Source of the DNA: Lutibacter profundi
GTDB taxonomy: Bacteria > Bacteroidota > Bacteroidia > Flavobacteriales > Flavobacteriaceae
Direction: 5' to 3'
Length of the DNA: 64,000 nt
NCBI RefSeq assembly: GCF_001543325.1
Contig: NZ_CP013355.1
Span: forward strand, 1,146,001 to 1,210,000
A program made the translations under genes and the position numbers. Below the pieces are notes generated by a model. It ran no database searches and was not told the origin of the DNA. It saw nothing but the letters and a program-made list of their open reading frames with translations. This document shows positions 1-9,395 of this stretch, in pieces (position 1 is the stretch's first letter; each line of letters starts with the position of its first letter).

Positions 1-500
1 TTACTATTGGTGATGGAAATTACAACGGTGGAGATGAATTTGATTTTAGATTGGAAGTTGTATTAACTGATGGTAGAAGTTTTAGTGCTGATGATGCAAG
101 TGGAAGTTTGCAAGGCTCGTACTTTAAATCTCCATATGCGTATAATGTAGGAATCTTATGTATTCCAGATTCTCCAATTACAGGAGATTATGTAATAAAC
201 ATGCAAGATTCTTACGGTGATGGATGGCAAGGTTCAAAAATAGTTTGCACTATTGATGGTGTTGAAAATTATGCTTTCCTTCCTGATTACTGGTCAACAG
301 GTCTTGGACCATTCACAGATGGAACTGCAACAATTACAGTACCTGCTGGAGCATCTACAGTTGTATGGTCTTTTGTTGCTGGAGATTGGCCTAGTGAAGT
401 CTCTTTTCAAATTATAGGCCCTAATAGTGGTAATGTAATTGGAGACTTTGGACCAAGTCCAGTTGAAGGTGAATTAGCTTTAAATTTATGTAACGAATAA
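1..500 (+). CDS. C-terminal part of a secreted/surface protein (5' end outside window)
   Basis: The reading frame is open from base 3, so the true start lies before the window; the first ATG- or TTG-like codons here are internal. The visible ~165 residues are rich in G, D, S and aromatic residues, and include a DSYGDGWQG motif that is common in secreted Bacteroidota beta-sandwich domains, followed by a beta-rich tail ending LALNLCNE. There is no recognisable T9SS sorting domain at the C-terminus. A strong hairpin terminator follows 21 bases after the stop. No specific function can be assigned; a cell-surface or exported protein is an inference from composition. Confidence 0.6.
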   Translation, partial: TIGDGNYNGGDEFDFRLEVVLTDGRSFSADDASGSLQGSYFKSPYAYNVGILCIPDSPITGDYVINMQDSYGDGWQGSKIVCTIDGVENYAFLPDYWSTGLGPFTDGTATITVPAGASTVVWSFVAGDWPSEVSFQIIGPNSGNVIGDFGPSPVEGELALNLCNE

Positions 501-521
501 AACATAAATTATATAAAATTT

Positions 522-557
522 AAAAGACCACTTGCTAAAATACAAGTGGTCTTTTTT
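522..557 (+). terminator. Rho-independent terminator
   Basis: A perfect 13-bp inverted repeat (522-534 with 543-555, core AGACCACTTG/CAAGTGGTCT) has an 8-base loop and runs into a T tract. It sits 21 bases after the stop of the preceding gene. An open frame continues upstream of the next gene into this hairpin, which argues that the next gene starts downstream at 646. Confidence 0.9.
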
Positions 558-645
558 ATTGTATAATAAACTTATTTACAGAACAATATCTTATTTTAAC
601 AATTTTATCATATATTTACCTTATAACCTTTTATTACCGTTAATA

Positions 646-1341
646 ATGAAATCAAAATATTTATATTTGCTTCTTTTTATCTTTCCATTTATTTTAAATG
701 CTCAAATAGCTTTTACATCAGCTTCTAGTTCGCAAGTTTATGATGGTAGGGCTAATGCCTCTGAATGGGATTATAGATTTAGAGATGCGCTTACAGATAT
801 GAGGTATAACACCAATAGAACATTCTCAGATTCTGAAAAGAAGTATATTATAGGTAATTCATACTATAATAAAATATTTATTTCGGGAAATATTTTATAC
901 GAAAATAAAGTCGCCTCAAAAGTTTATGCACTAAGGTATAATGCTTTTAGAGATGAAATTGAGGTAAGTAACGGTGACAAAATAGAATATGTAACTAGAG
1001 ATCCTAAAATAAGTTGCATTATTGGTATACAGAAATACACCTTTCAGCCCTTTTTAAAAAACAAAAAGACTAAGGTTGGGTATTTAGTGACTATTTACCA
1101 AGGGAAAGATTTTACACTATTTGAACGTAAGGTTAAAAAATATAAAGCAGAAAAAAAAGCCAAAAATTCACTTACCACATCTATACCAGCTAAAATAGTT
1201 GACGTAGCAGAATTATACTTTTCAAATTCTAAAAGAATTGCTACTTATGTAAAACCTAAGAAGAAAGTATTACTTGAAAAAATTGCTGTTGAACAACGCT
1301 CTAAAATGAATACTTTTATAAAAAAAATAAATTTAATCTAA
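646..1341 (+). CDS. Secreted protein of unknown function
   Basis: 231 residues. I chose the ATG at 646 because it opens directly on a signal peptide (MKSKYLYLLLFIFPFILNAQ, cleavage expected after the AQ region), while the frame upstream runs through the terminator. The mature part is mixed alpha/beta with a lysine-rich C-terminal third. No catalytic motif is visible. Its general look (a YALRYNAFRDEIEV segment) resembles small exported flavobacterial proteins of unknown role, probably periplasmic. It has its own transcription unit, with a terminator before it and rlmB in the same direction 164 bases later. Confidence 0.75.
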   Translation: MKSKYLYLLLFIFPFILNAQIAFTSASSSQVYDGRANASEWDYRFRDALTDMRYNTNRTFSDSEKKYIIGNSYYNKIFISGNILYENKVASKVYALRYNAFRDEIEVSNGDKIEYVTRDPKISCIIGIQKYTFQPFLKNKKTKVGYLVTIYQGKDFTLFERKVKKYKAEKKAKNSLTTSIPAKIVDVAELYFSNSKRIATYVKPKKKVLLEKIAVEQRSKMNTFIKKINLI

Positions 1342-1505
1342 AATCTAAAAAGGATTTAATTTCTTTTTTCAAATACTATAATTCACTAATTTCAACCAAT
1401 ACCGCAACTATTGAATTATAACTACAGTTAACTTTTTAACTTATTTTCCTAGTTAGCTTAAAACTAATTTAGATGAATGTTGAAAAAATTATGTAGGTTT
1501 GTAAC

Positions 1506-2249
1506 ATGGAAAATGAAGTTTCAAAAATTTTTGGTTTAAGAGCAGTTATAGAGGCCATAAATTCAGGAAAAACAATAAGTAAAGTTTATTTACAAAAAGA
1601 CTTAAGTGGTCATTTATTCTCTGAATTAAACACCCTTATTAAGCGACATAATATCGCCGTAAGTCATGTCCCTATCGAAAAATTAAACAGGCTTTCAAAA
1701 AATAGTAATCACCAAGGTGTTGCTGCTCAAATATCACCTATTGAGTTTGCTGATTTAGACACGCTAATAACAACAACTTTAGAAAAAACAGAAACTCCTT
1801 TATTCTTATTATTAGACCAAATTTCAGATGTTAGAAATTTTGGTGCAATTATACGAACTGCTGAATGTGCTGGTGTACACGGAATAATAATTCAAAAACA
1901 AGGAAATGCACCAATAAGTGCAGATACTGTTAAAACTTCAGCAGGTGCTGCATTTAAAATTCCAATTTGTAAAGTAGATCATATTAAAGATGCTATTTTT
2001 CAATTTCAAGCTGCTAATATTCAATTAGTTGCAGCTACAGAAAAAACTGAAAATTTAATTTATAATGTTGATTTAACGGTACCTACAGCAATTGTTATGG
2101 GGTCGGAAGAAAGAGGCATAAATCCGTCAATCTTAAAAATTGTAGATTCTAAAGCCAAACTTCCATTACTTGGTGAAATTGAATCTTTAAATGTATCTGT
2201 TGCCTGTGGCGCATTTTTGTATGAAACACTAAGACAACGTTTAGCATAA
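1506..2249 (+). CDS. rlmB: 23S rRNA (guanosine-2'-O-)-methyltransferase, RlmB/TrmH family
   Basis: 247 residues, the usual length of RlmB. The N-terminal ~80 residues form the substrate-binding domain (KIFGLRAVIEAI). The SpoU knotted methyltransferase domain carries all three motifs: LLDQISDVRNFGAIIRTAE at 102-120 with the catalytic N111/R117, MGSEERGI at 198-205 and LNVSVACGAFLYE at 228-240. In the family the enzyme methylates a conserved guanosine of 23S rRNA using SAM. The ATG at 1506 lies only 4 bases after a TAGGTTTG sequence (1494-1501) that resembles the Bacteroidota -7 box, so the message may be almost leaderless. It is followed by the convergent broken rhomboid gene. Confidence 0.93.
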   Translation: MENEVSKIFGLRAVIEAINSGKTISKVYLQKDLSGHLFSELNTLIKRHNIAVSHVPIEKLNRLSKNSNHQGVAAQISPIEFADLDTLITTTLEKTETPLFLLLDQISDVRNFGAIIRTAECAGVHGIIIQKQGNAPISADTVKTSAGAAFKIPICKVDHIKDAIFQFQAANIQLVAATEKTENLIYNVDLTVPTAIVMGSEERGINPSILKIVDSKAKLPLLGEIESLNVSVACGAFLYETLRQRLA

Positions 2250-2425
2250 TAAAAGCAGCGGTGATTCTCAAAATTTCACCTGAGCAAATTTAATTTTCTA
2301 CTAAGCTTTTTTAATTTTCACCTGTGTAAAATTCATGTTTATAAAGCTAATTAACTCTTCATATATCTTAATAGTAGCCTTACTATTGCATAATTTAAAC
2401 AATCATTAAAGCAACTTATTCTAAT

Positions 2426-3090
2426 CTATTTAATATCTTCTTCAAAAACTTCCTCTGGAGGCGGATTATAATTTCCTTCATCATCAAATAAACTATCAAA
2501 TTCATCATTCTTAGTAAAAACAAATTGTTTGGGCTTAGGTCCTTTATTTTTATAGATATAAGCTACTGCAAATCCAATTAAAAAGCCAGATAAATGACCT
2601 TCCCAAGATATTTTTTGCTGAATAGGAAAAATATACCATACCATACTTCCATATAAAAAAACCACTGTTAATGATAGAGCTATTAGTCTATAATATTTTC
2701 TAAAAACACCGCTAAAAAAATAAAACTAACCAAAAAATAAATAACACCACTTGCACCAATATGATAGGCAGGTCTTGCAAAAGTCCAAGTTAGAATACCC
2801 GTTAAAAAAAATCCAATTAGTAAAACTTTAGTTGCAATTTTATTATAGAAATAATACAAACATCCTAACATGACGGCCAAGGGAATTGAATTATTAAATA
2901 AATGTGTTGTATTGCTATGTATAAATGGTGAAAAGATGACACCCCTTAAACCTAAGAACGTTTTAGGATAAATACCATACTTGTTAAAGTTCAATCCAAA
3001 TTTTATTTCAATATAATAGACAATCCAAATTGAAAAAATTGCCAAAAAAGGAATTAGGATATAATTTTGTTGAAATTTAGATTTTTTCAT
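2426..3090 (-). pseudogene. Rhomboid family intramembrane serine protease, frameshifted
   Basis: Two overlapping frames on the minus strand together give a complete ~221-residue rhomboid. The first (from 3090) covers five or so membrane segments and the catalytic serine motif HIGASGVIY. The second (ending 2426) supplies the next segments, the catalytic histidine in WEGHLSGFLIG and an acidic C-tail. The frames join at the 7-base A run on the plus strand (2714-2720): one more base there makes a continuous protein reading FIFFSGVFRKYYRLIAL. Rhomboids cleave transmembrane substrates in the inner membrane. The gene is either truly disrupted or the homopolymer is miscounted; apart from the shift every family feature is intact, which favours a sequencing error or a very recent mutation. 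Confidence 0.85.
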
Positions 3091-3197
3091 TTAGGCTAAA
3101 TATACTTTACACAATCAAATATAAGTCCAATTAATTGGTTTCTGAAAAATTGTCAGTAACAATATAAATAAGTTCAATTATTTCTTACTTTTACGCT

Positions 3198-4472
3198 ATG
3201 AATGAACCTTTAGCTGAACGTATTCGACCAAAAACACTAGCAGATTACATAAGTCAGCAACATTTGGTTGGTAAGAATGGAGCTTTAACACAACACATTA
3301 AACGAGGTATTATTCCTTCATTAATATTTTGGGGACCTCCTGGCATTGGAAAAACAACGCTAGCAAATATTATTGCTAAAGAATCTAAACGTCCTTTTTA
3401 CACTTTAAGTGCCATAAGTTCGGGTGTTAAAGATGTGCGAGATGTTATTTCAAAAGCAAAACAAAGTGGCGGTTTATTTACAACTAAAAACCCTATTCTA
3501 TTTATTGATGAAATACATAGGTTTAGTAAATCTCAACAAGACTCTTTATTAGGAGCAGTTGAAAAAGGTTGGGTAACATTAATTGGAGCAACAACTGAAA
3601 ATCCAAGCTTTGAAGTAATCCCTGCCCTCCTATCGCGCTGCCAAGTATATGTATTAAATTCTTTTAGTAAAACTGATTTAGAAAATTTATTAGAACGTGC
3701 ACTAAAAGAAGATAAAATAATTGCTACAAAAAAAATTAAAATTCAAGAAACAGAAGCACTGTTAAGAATTTCAGGTGGTGATGCACGAAAATTGTTAAAT
3801 ATTTTTGAATTAATTGTAAATTCTGAAGATAGCCCTATTACAATTACAAACAATTTAGTTCTTAATAAGGTACAGCAAAATACTGTTTTATACGATAAAG
3901 CAGGTGAGCAACATTACGACATTGTATCTGCTTTTATAAAGTCTATTAGAGGAAGTGACCCAAATGCTGCTGTTTATTGGCTTGCTAGAATGATTGAAGG
4001 TGGAGAAGATGCTAAATTTATTGCTAGAAGACTACTTATTTTAGCTTCTGAAGATATTGGGAATGCAAACCCAACAGCACTAATTTTAGCAAATAATACT
4101 TTTCAGGCTGTAATAACCATTGGTTTTCCTGAATCAAGAATTATATTAAGCCAGTGTGCTATATATTTGGCTTCATCTCCCAAAAGTAATGCTTCGTATG
4201 AAGCTATTGGAAATGCCCAAAATATAGTTAAAGAAACAGGAAATTTAGCTGTGCCGCTCGCCTTGAGAAATGCACCTACAAAATTAATGAAGGAATTAGA
4301 TTATGGCAAAAATTACAAGTACGCTCATAATTATGAAAATAATTTTACAACCCAAGAATTTTTACCAAAAGAAATAAAAGAAACTAAATTATTTGAACCT
4401 GGTAATAATGTACGGGAAAATGCGATAAGAGACTACTTAAAAAAATGTTGGAAAGATAAATATAACTACTAA
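3198..4472 (+). CDS. rarA: Replication-associated recombination protein A (RarA/MgsA AAA ATPase)
   Basis: 424 residues, typical for the family. Walker A GPPGIGKT is at 46-53, Walker B LFIDEIHRF at 101-109, and the sensor stretch GATTENPSFEV at 130-140 is followed by LLSRCQVY. The C-terminal MgsA domain has the conserved ARMIEGGEDAKFIARRL and AIYLASSPKSN segments. RarA is a clamp-loader-like ATPase acting at stalled replication forks. The stop codon overlaps by 4 bases the end of the convergent gene at 4469-5365. Confidence 0.95.
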   Translation: MNEPLAERIRPKTLADYISQQHLVGKNGALTQHIKRGIIPSLIFWGPPGIGKTTLANIIAKESKRPFYTLSAISSGVKDVRDVISKAKQSGGLFTTKNPILFIDEIHRFSKSQQDSLLGAVEKGWVTLIGATTENPSFEVIPALLSRCQVYVLNSFSKTDLENLLERALKEDKIIATKKIKIQETEALLRISGGDARKLLNIFELIVNSEDSPITITNNLVLNKVQQNTVLYDKAGEQHYDIVSAFIKSIRGSDPNAAVYWLARMIEGGEDAKFIARRLLILASEDIGNANPTALILANNTFQAVITIGFPESRIILSQCAIYLASSPKSNASYEAIGNAQNIVKETGNLAVPLALRNAPTKLMKELDYGKNYKYAHNYENNFTTQEFLPKEIKETKLFEPGNNVRENAIRDYLKKCWKDKYNY

Positions 4473-5365
4473 TTCTCTCTTTTAATAGTTTTTACTCCTT
4501 TCTCACTGTCTATTTTTAAATTTCCGTTACTATCTATTTCAAGCAGTTGAGGTTGCTTAAAAGCTACCCATTTTATAATAAATACAGTTGGTTTTGACGT
4601 TTTATAAATAGTGGCAAACTCAAAATTTTCATCACCACCAACAACAGAAAAGCTGTTTTCTTTTTTTGAAATTGTACTTAATCCCCAACGCTCAAAAATA
4701 TAATTTCCTACAAGTGTATTGTGCGGTTTTAAAAAGATTTCAGTTTTTTTAACTTTAGCAACAGTATTAATATCTTTTTTTAAATTTGGTATGGCTCTTA
4801 CTACAACTATCTCTTTTTTATCCGCATTTTTTTTCTTCATTTCTTTTTCAATCACTTCTTTCTTAACTTTAACAGACTCAGACTGGGCTACTATTTTTTC
4901 TTCTATTGTGTTTTTAGGCTTATCCTTTTCAATAGGTTGATAGCTATAATTTAAATTATTAATTTCTTCAAAAGCATTTCTGATAGCTTTATAAAACGCA
5001 GTTTTAAAATCTTTTTCTTTAGATTTAACAACTTGAGTTTCAAAAATTGTTTTATCATAACAATCTACTAATTGTATTTTTAATTTAGTAGTAAACATAT
5101 TTGATTCATCTACTACATTTCCTGTTAATGTTGAACAATTATTTGTAATTATTTCCTTTGGCATTATATCACTTAATAAAAAGGTATTGAATCCTGCTTT
5201 ATTAAATAAAAATTTAGTTAAAGAGTTTAACTGATATTGATTTGTTTTAGTCTGAAATTCAAACCTATTTGGAACAATAACATATTTATAATTATTTACA
5301 CTTTTTTGAGCAAACATTGTTGTAGTAAACAATACAATACTTAAATAAAATATTCTTTTTTTCAT
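4469..5365 (-). CDS. Secreted protein of unknown function
   Basis: 298 residues with an N-terminal signal peptide (KKRIFYLSIVLFTTTMFAQ). A first domain (about 25-150) contains YKYVIVPNRFEFQ and NAFEEINNLNY. A lysine/glutamate-rich linker (about 155-200) is followed by a C-terminal beta-rich domain with VGNYIFERWGLSTI and FIIKWVAFKQPQLLEID. I do not recognise an enzyme motif; the architecture is seen in exported flavobacterial proteins of unknown role. It overlaps rarA tail to tail by 4 bases, leaving no room for a terminator between them. Confidence 0.75.
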   Translation of the reverse strand: MKKRIFYLSIVLFTTTMFAQKSVNNYKYVIVPNRFEFQTKTNQYQLNSLTKFLFNKAGFNTFLLSDIMPKEIITNNCSTLTGNVVDESNMFTTKLKIQLVDCYDKTIFETQVVKSKEKDFKTAFYKAIRNAFEEINNLNYSYQPIEKDKPKNTIEEKIVAQSESVKVKKEVIEKEMKKKNADKKEIVVVRAIPNLKKDINTVAKVKKTEIFLKPHNTLVGNYIFERWGLSTISKKENSFSVVGGDENFEFATIYKTSKPTVFIIKWVAFKQPQLLEIDSNGNLKIDSEKGVKTIKREN

Positions 5366-5443
5366 AATTCAAATTTAGACTATTCAATTATTTTAATAAA
5401 CGAATACAATAAATGTACTCATTTTAAACATTGATAATAAATA

Positions 5444-6124
5444 TTATAAATATTCTTTTATTTCTATTAGTTGGTACACACTTTTAATGTTGGCTCCAAC
5501 TGGTTGTTTTTCATAGTTAAAATAAATGGCGTCTATTCCATTTTCAATAGCTCCCATAATATCAGCTTCCCAATTATCACCAATCATAATTGACTCTTTT
5601 GAAGTTGCTTTTGCTTTATCTAAAGCATATTCAAAAATTATAGGATTTGGTTTTTTTACGCCTGCATCTTCAGAAGTAATTATGTTATCAAAGTATTTAC
5701 TTAAACCCGAATTCTCTAACTTTTTGTACTGAACTTCGTTAAAACCATTGGTAATTATATGTAGTTTATAGTTAGGGTATAAATGCTCTAAAATTTCATA
5801 AGCACCTTCAAAAAGTTTATTGTTATTGGGCAAAACCTCAATATAATCTACTGATAAACAATCTATTAATTCATTATCTACCTTGTAGTTAATTTTAACA
5901 AAAGTATCTTTTAATCTTCCAACTCTCAGTTCCTCTTTGGTGATTTTCTCATTTCTATACAGTCGCCAATAATTCTGATTAATACCTCTATAGTAATTTA
6001 AGAACTTCTGAAGATCAACTCCTACTCTATGTTTTTTAAAAATAGTTTCAAAAGCAATATCTGAATTTGCTTCAAAATCCCACAATGTATGATCTAAATC
6101 AAAAAAAATATGTTTTATTTTCAT
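5444..6124 (-). CDS. YjjG-type noncanonical pyrimidine nucleotidase (HAD superfamily)
   Basis: 226 residues. HAD motif I is FFDLDHTLWDF (nucleophile Asp 9, acid Asp 11), motif II IITNGF at 123-128, the motif III lysine lies in GVKKPNPIIF (157-158) and motif IV is IGDNWEADIMGA at 181-192. The helical cap between motifs I and II fits YjjG/2-haloacid-dehalogenase-type enzymes. YjjG proteins dephosphorylate pyrimidine nucleotides and remove damaged ones; the exact substrate here is inferred from family resemblance. It is a single gene, divergent from the glycosyltransferase at 6201. Confidence 0.85.
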   Translation of the reverse strand: MKIKHIFFDLDHTLWDFEANSDIAFETIFKKHRVGVDLQKFLNYYRGINQNYWRLYRNEKITKEELRVGRLKDTFVKINYKVDNELIDCLSVDYIEVLPNNNKLFEGAYEILEHLYPNYKLHIITNGFNEVQYKKLENSGLSKYFDNIITSEDAGVKKPNPIIFEYALDKAKATSKESIMIGDNWEADIMGAIENGIDAIYFNYEKQPVGANIKSVYQLIEIKEYL

Positions 6125-6200
6125 TTAGTAAAAATATAAATTTATTAAACAATGAAAACTAATATAGTGCTTATATTTGTTAAATAAATTTATCTAATTT

Positions 6201-7328
6201 TTGAAAAAGAAATTACATATATTATTTTTAAGTAGCTGGTACCCTACAAGAGTTTCACCAACAAGAGGTGATTTTGTTCAAAGACATGCTGAAGCTGTAG
6301 CAACTTTACACAAGGTTACCATTGTACATCTTATAAGTGACAAAAGATTGAGAGGCAAAATTGAATTATCTGAAACAAAAAATAATAATATTGAAACTAA
6401 AATTATTTATGTCCCACACACTAAGAATCCTGCATATAAATTTATGCTGTTTTTTAATACATACTTAAAAACTATTAAAAGAATTGATTTTTTCGACATT
6501 GTTCACCTTAATGTTACATTTCCAGTTGGTGTAATTGCCTTGTATTTAAAATGGTTAAAAAAAAAGCCATTTATTATATCTGAACATTGGACTGGTTATC
6601 AGAAACAAAACATTAAATCAATAGGGATTTTAAGAAAGCTTGTAACTAAAATAATAGTAAAAAATGCTTCATTTGTTTGCCCTGTAACTAAAAATTTACA
6701 AAATAATATGATGATTTTTGGACTAAAAGGAAACTATTGCCCCGTGCCCAATGTAGTGGATACTAACTATTTTAATATTTCTGAAAATATTATTAAAAAA
6801 TTTACAGTAACCCATATTTCACATATGGGAAATGAGCATAAAAATGTTGAGGGAATACTAAATGTAATCTCAAAATTAGAATCAAAAATTCCACATTTAA
6901 AATTTAATCTTATTGGAGAAAATTCTGAAAAATATATTTCTCTAATTCATAAATTGAGAATTAAAAATGTTACTATCATAGATCAAATTCCAAATATCGA
7001 AATCGGGAATTATTTAAATAAATCTTCCGTTTTTGTTTTATTCAGTAATTATGAAAATTTACCTTGTGTTATTTTAGAATCATTTGCTTGTGGCACACCC
7101 GTTATTTCAACAAATGTTGGAGGGATTAGCGAATACTTCCCTAAGAATTTTGGTTATTTAATTAAGCCTAAAGATGAAATATCATTAGAAAATACTATTT
7201 TAAAAATCTATAATAAAAAATTAAACTACAATAAAAAATTAATGCATAACTACGCCTTAGATAACTTTGGAGTGCAAATTATTAGTTTGGAATTTACTAA
7301 ACTTTACACTAAAACTTTAAGCAATTGA
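6201..7328 (+). CDS. Glycosyltransferase family 4 (GT-B fold)
   Basis: 375 residues. The start is TTG at 6201: an in-frame TAA lies two codons upstream, no early ATG exists, and the protein begins KKKLHILFLSSWYPTRVSPT, the usual GT4 N-terminus. The C-terminal nucleotide-sugar domain has NYENLPCVILESFACGTPV and STNVGGISEYF, with the E-x7-E type acidic pair of retaining GT4 enzymes. It probably adds a sugar to a lipid-linked surface glycan on the cytoplasmic face of the inner membrane. Its TGA overlaps the TTG start of the flippase gene, so the two are translationally coupled. Confidence 0.88.
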   Translation: MKKKLHILFLSSWYPTRVSPTRGDFVQRHAEAVATLHKVTIVHLISDKRLRGKIELSETKNNNIETKIIYVPHTKNPAYKFMLFFNTYLKTIKRIDFFDIVHLNVTFPVGVIALYLKWLKKKPFIISEHWTGYQKQNIKSIGILRKLVTKIIVKNASFVCPVTKNLQNNMMIFGLKGNYCPVPNVVDTNYFNISENIIKKFTVTHISHMGNEHKNVEGILNVISKLESKIPHLKFNLIGENSEKYISLIHKLRIKNVTIIDQIPNIEIGNYLNKSSVFVLFSNYENLPCVILESFACGTPVISTNVGGISEYFPKNFGYLIKPKDEISLENTILKIYNKKLNYNKKLMHNYALDNFGVQIISLEFTKLYTKTLSN

Positions 7329-8592
7329 GAGGGATCCAACAATTTATATTAAATTTTCTAAACAGATCAGGAGGTTATATTTTTGGTGCTACCATAATTT
7401 CTAGATTACTTTCATTTTCTGCATCTTGGATTGCACTACAATTAATACCAAATAAAGAGTTGGGTGTTGTTTTGTTTGCTTTTAATATTATTGGTTTTAT
7501 AATTCCATTTGGAGGCTTAGGATTACACCAAGGATTATTAAGATATGGAGCTCTTTTAAAAACAGAAGAAGAAAAAAATAGTTTATTTATGTATGTACTT
7601 AAAAATGGTATAATCTCCTCTTTTTTTCTTGTAGTTCTAGTTATAATAAGTAGTTTTTTTATACCATTTCAGTTTGAAAACACAGGTTACTATGTAGCCT
7701 TTCTATCACTCGTAATTATACCTCATTATTTACTCTCAATCATAAAAATTCAATTCAGATTAAAACACAACAATAAAACTTTATCTTACATAGAAATAAC
7801 TTACAATGTTTTATTAATAATTACAGTTTCAATATTATGCTATCTTTTTAATGCTAAGGGTTATGCTTTTGCTTTGTTTGTTACACCTTACTTAACTATA
7901 TTATTTTTTATTAAAAAACTTAACATTAATCGTTCAAAAAAACAGTACTTAATTTTACAAATTTTGCTTTTTGGAAATACGGTATATTTGCTAGTTTATC
8001 AGTTAGTATTGGACAATTTCTTTTTGCTATTGATATCTTATTAATTGGTTATTTATTAAACGATGCGGAAGCCATAACACAATACAAATATGTTTCACTA
8101 ATTCCTTTTAGTTTATTACTTCTTTCTAAAACATTTATTACAACCGATTTTGTTACTTTTACTGAAAAGATATATGATAAAAATTACATAAACAATTATA
8201 TGAAAAGATACATGCTGTTTTTTACATTTATAAGTTTTGGAATCTGCGGAATATCTTTTCTTTTCTCTCAAGAACTATTATCTTTATTAGATTCTTCTTT
8301 TGCCCAATATTATGATACTTTTTTAATTTTAATTGTAGGTATTTGTGGAATTCTAATTTTTAGAGGACTCTATGGTAACTTACTTTCTTCAATTGGGAAA
8401 GTGCATATCAATTATTATATTGGAAGTGTTGCTTTACTATTAAATAGTATTAGTAATTATTATTTAATTCCAAAATATGGTATTCTAGGTGCTGCTTTAA
8501 CTTCAGCTTTTATCATGTGGTTTACAGGTATTATTTCGTATGTTTGGTTTCTAATACTTTATAAAAAATTTAACCGTGTAGCTTATAAATGA
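7325..8592 (+). pseudogene. Wzx-like oligosaccharide flippase, frameshifted
   Basis: A first frame (7325-8044) encodes the N-terminal ~235 residues of a polytopic MATE/Wzx-type protein (GGYIFGATIISRLLSFSASW near the start). The continuation lies in another frame: from about 7973 it reads WKYGIFASLSVSIGQFLFA, goes on through LLIGYLLNDAEAITQYKYVS, and runs to the stop at 8592. One additional T in the 5-T run at 7968-7972 restores a single ~422-residue protein, a normal flippase length. It would flip lipid-linked repeat units across the inner membrane. It is coupled to the glycosyltransferase before it (TTGA) and the methyltransferase after it (ATGA). As read, the product would be truncated. Confidence 0.85.
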
Positions 8593-9395
8593 CGAAAATA
8601 AATAAAATTATAAAAACTATTTTTTTACTCTTTAAAAAACTGAGTTTCATAAATCTTATTCTTGAAAATGATGCTGTTTGGAAAAATTACCTTGTAAAAA
8701 ATCATACATCTAAAACTTCACTACCTATTATTGAAATTAATGATTTAATACCAAATTTTAATGGAACATTAGAGGTGTTTTCATTTTTAGGAGGTGGATC
8801 ATTACCAACTGATATTCTTTTATTAAAAGAATTAAGCAAATAAATTAAAGATTGTTCCTATTTTGAAATTGGTACTTGGAGAGGAGAAAGTGTAATTAAT
8901 GTAGCCTCAACTTCAAAGGAGTGTTACACTTTAAATTTAAGCAAACAGGATATACTGGAATTAGGTTTGTCAAAAAAATATGCAGATTTACATGGTTTTT
9001 TTTCAAAAAATAATAAAAACATAAAACATCTCACTGGAAATTCTCTAAATTATGATTTTGGTGCACTAAACAAAAAATTTGATTTAATTTTTATAGATGG
9101 AAATCACAAATATAAATACACAAAAAATGATACCGAAAAGATTTTCAAACACTTGGTTCACGAAAATTCTATTGTAGTCTGGCACGATTATGCCTACAAC
9201 CCTGAAACTGTTAGGCATGAAGTCCTTTCTGCAATTTTAGATGGTATTCCAAATAAATATAAGGAAAATATTTATCACGTCTCAAATACTTTATGTGCAA
9301 TTTATACCAATAGAACACTAAAAACATCTAAATTTGAATACCCAATTACTCCAAATAAAATATTCAATATTACTCTTAAAATTGAAGACTTTTAA
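8589..9395 (+). pseudogene. SAM-dependent methyltransferase interrupted by an in-frame stop
   Basis: The frame from ATG 8589 runs to a TAA at 8841-8843 and then continues open, in the same frame, to 9395. Just after the stop comes the SAM-binding motif I (YFEIGTWRGESVINVA), and later FDLIFIDGNHKYKYTKND, so the enzyme core is split from its N-terminus. Without the stop the product would be 268 residues, close to the Methyltransf_24-type class I family found in glycan clusters. A single C-to-T change (CAA to TAA) is the simplest explanation. Translation could restart at a TTG at 8967, but that would lose motif I. The 3' end overlaps the convergent acyltransferase gene by 20 bases. Confidence 0.8.

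Noticed and set aside
532-645. 5' extension of the secreted-protein frame at 646
   Set aside because: It starts inside a terminator hairpin; the signal peptide begins at 646.
8967-9395. Separate short methyltransferase starting at a TTG
   Set aside because: It would lack SAM motif I, which lies in the same frame just upstream; the in-frame stop at 8841 explains the split better.
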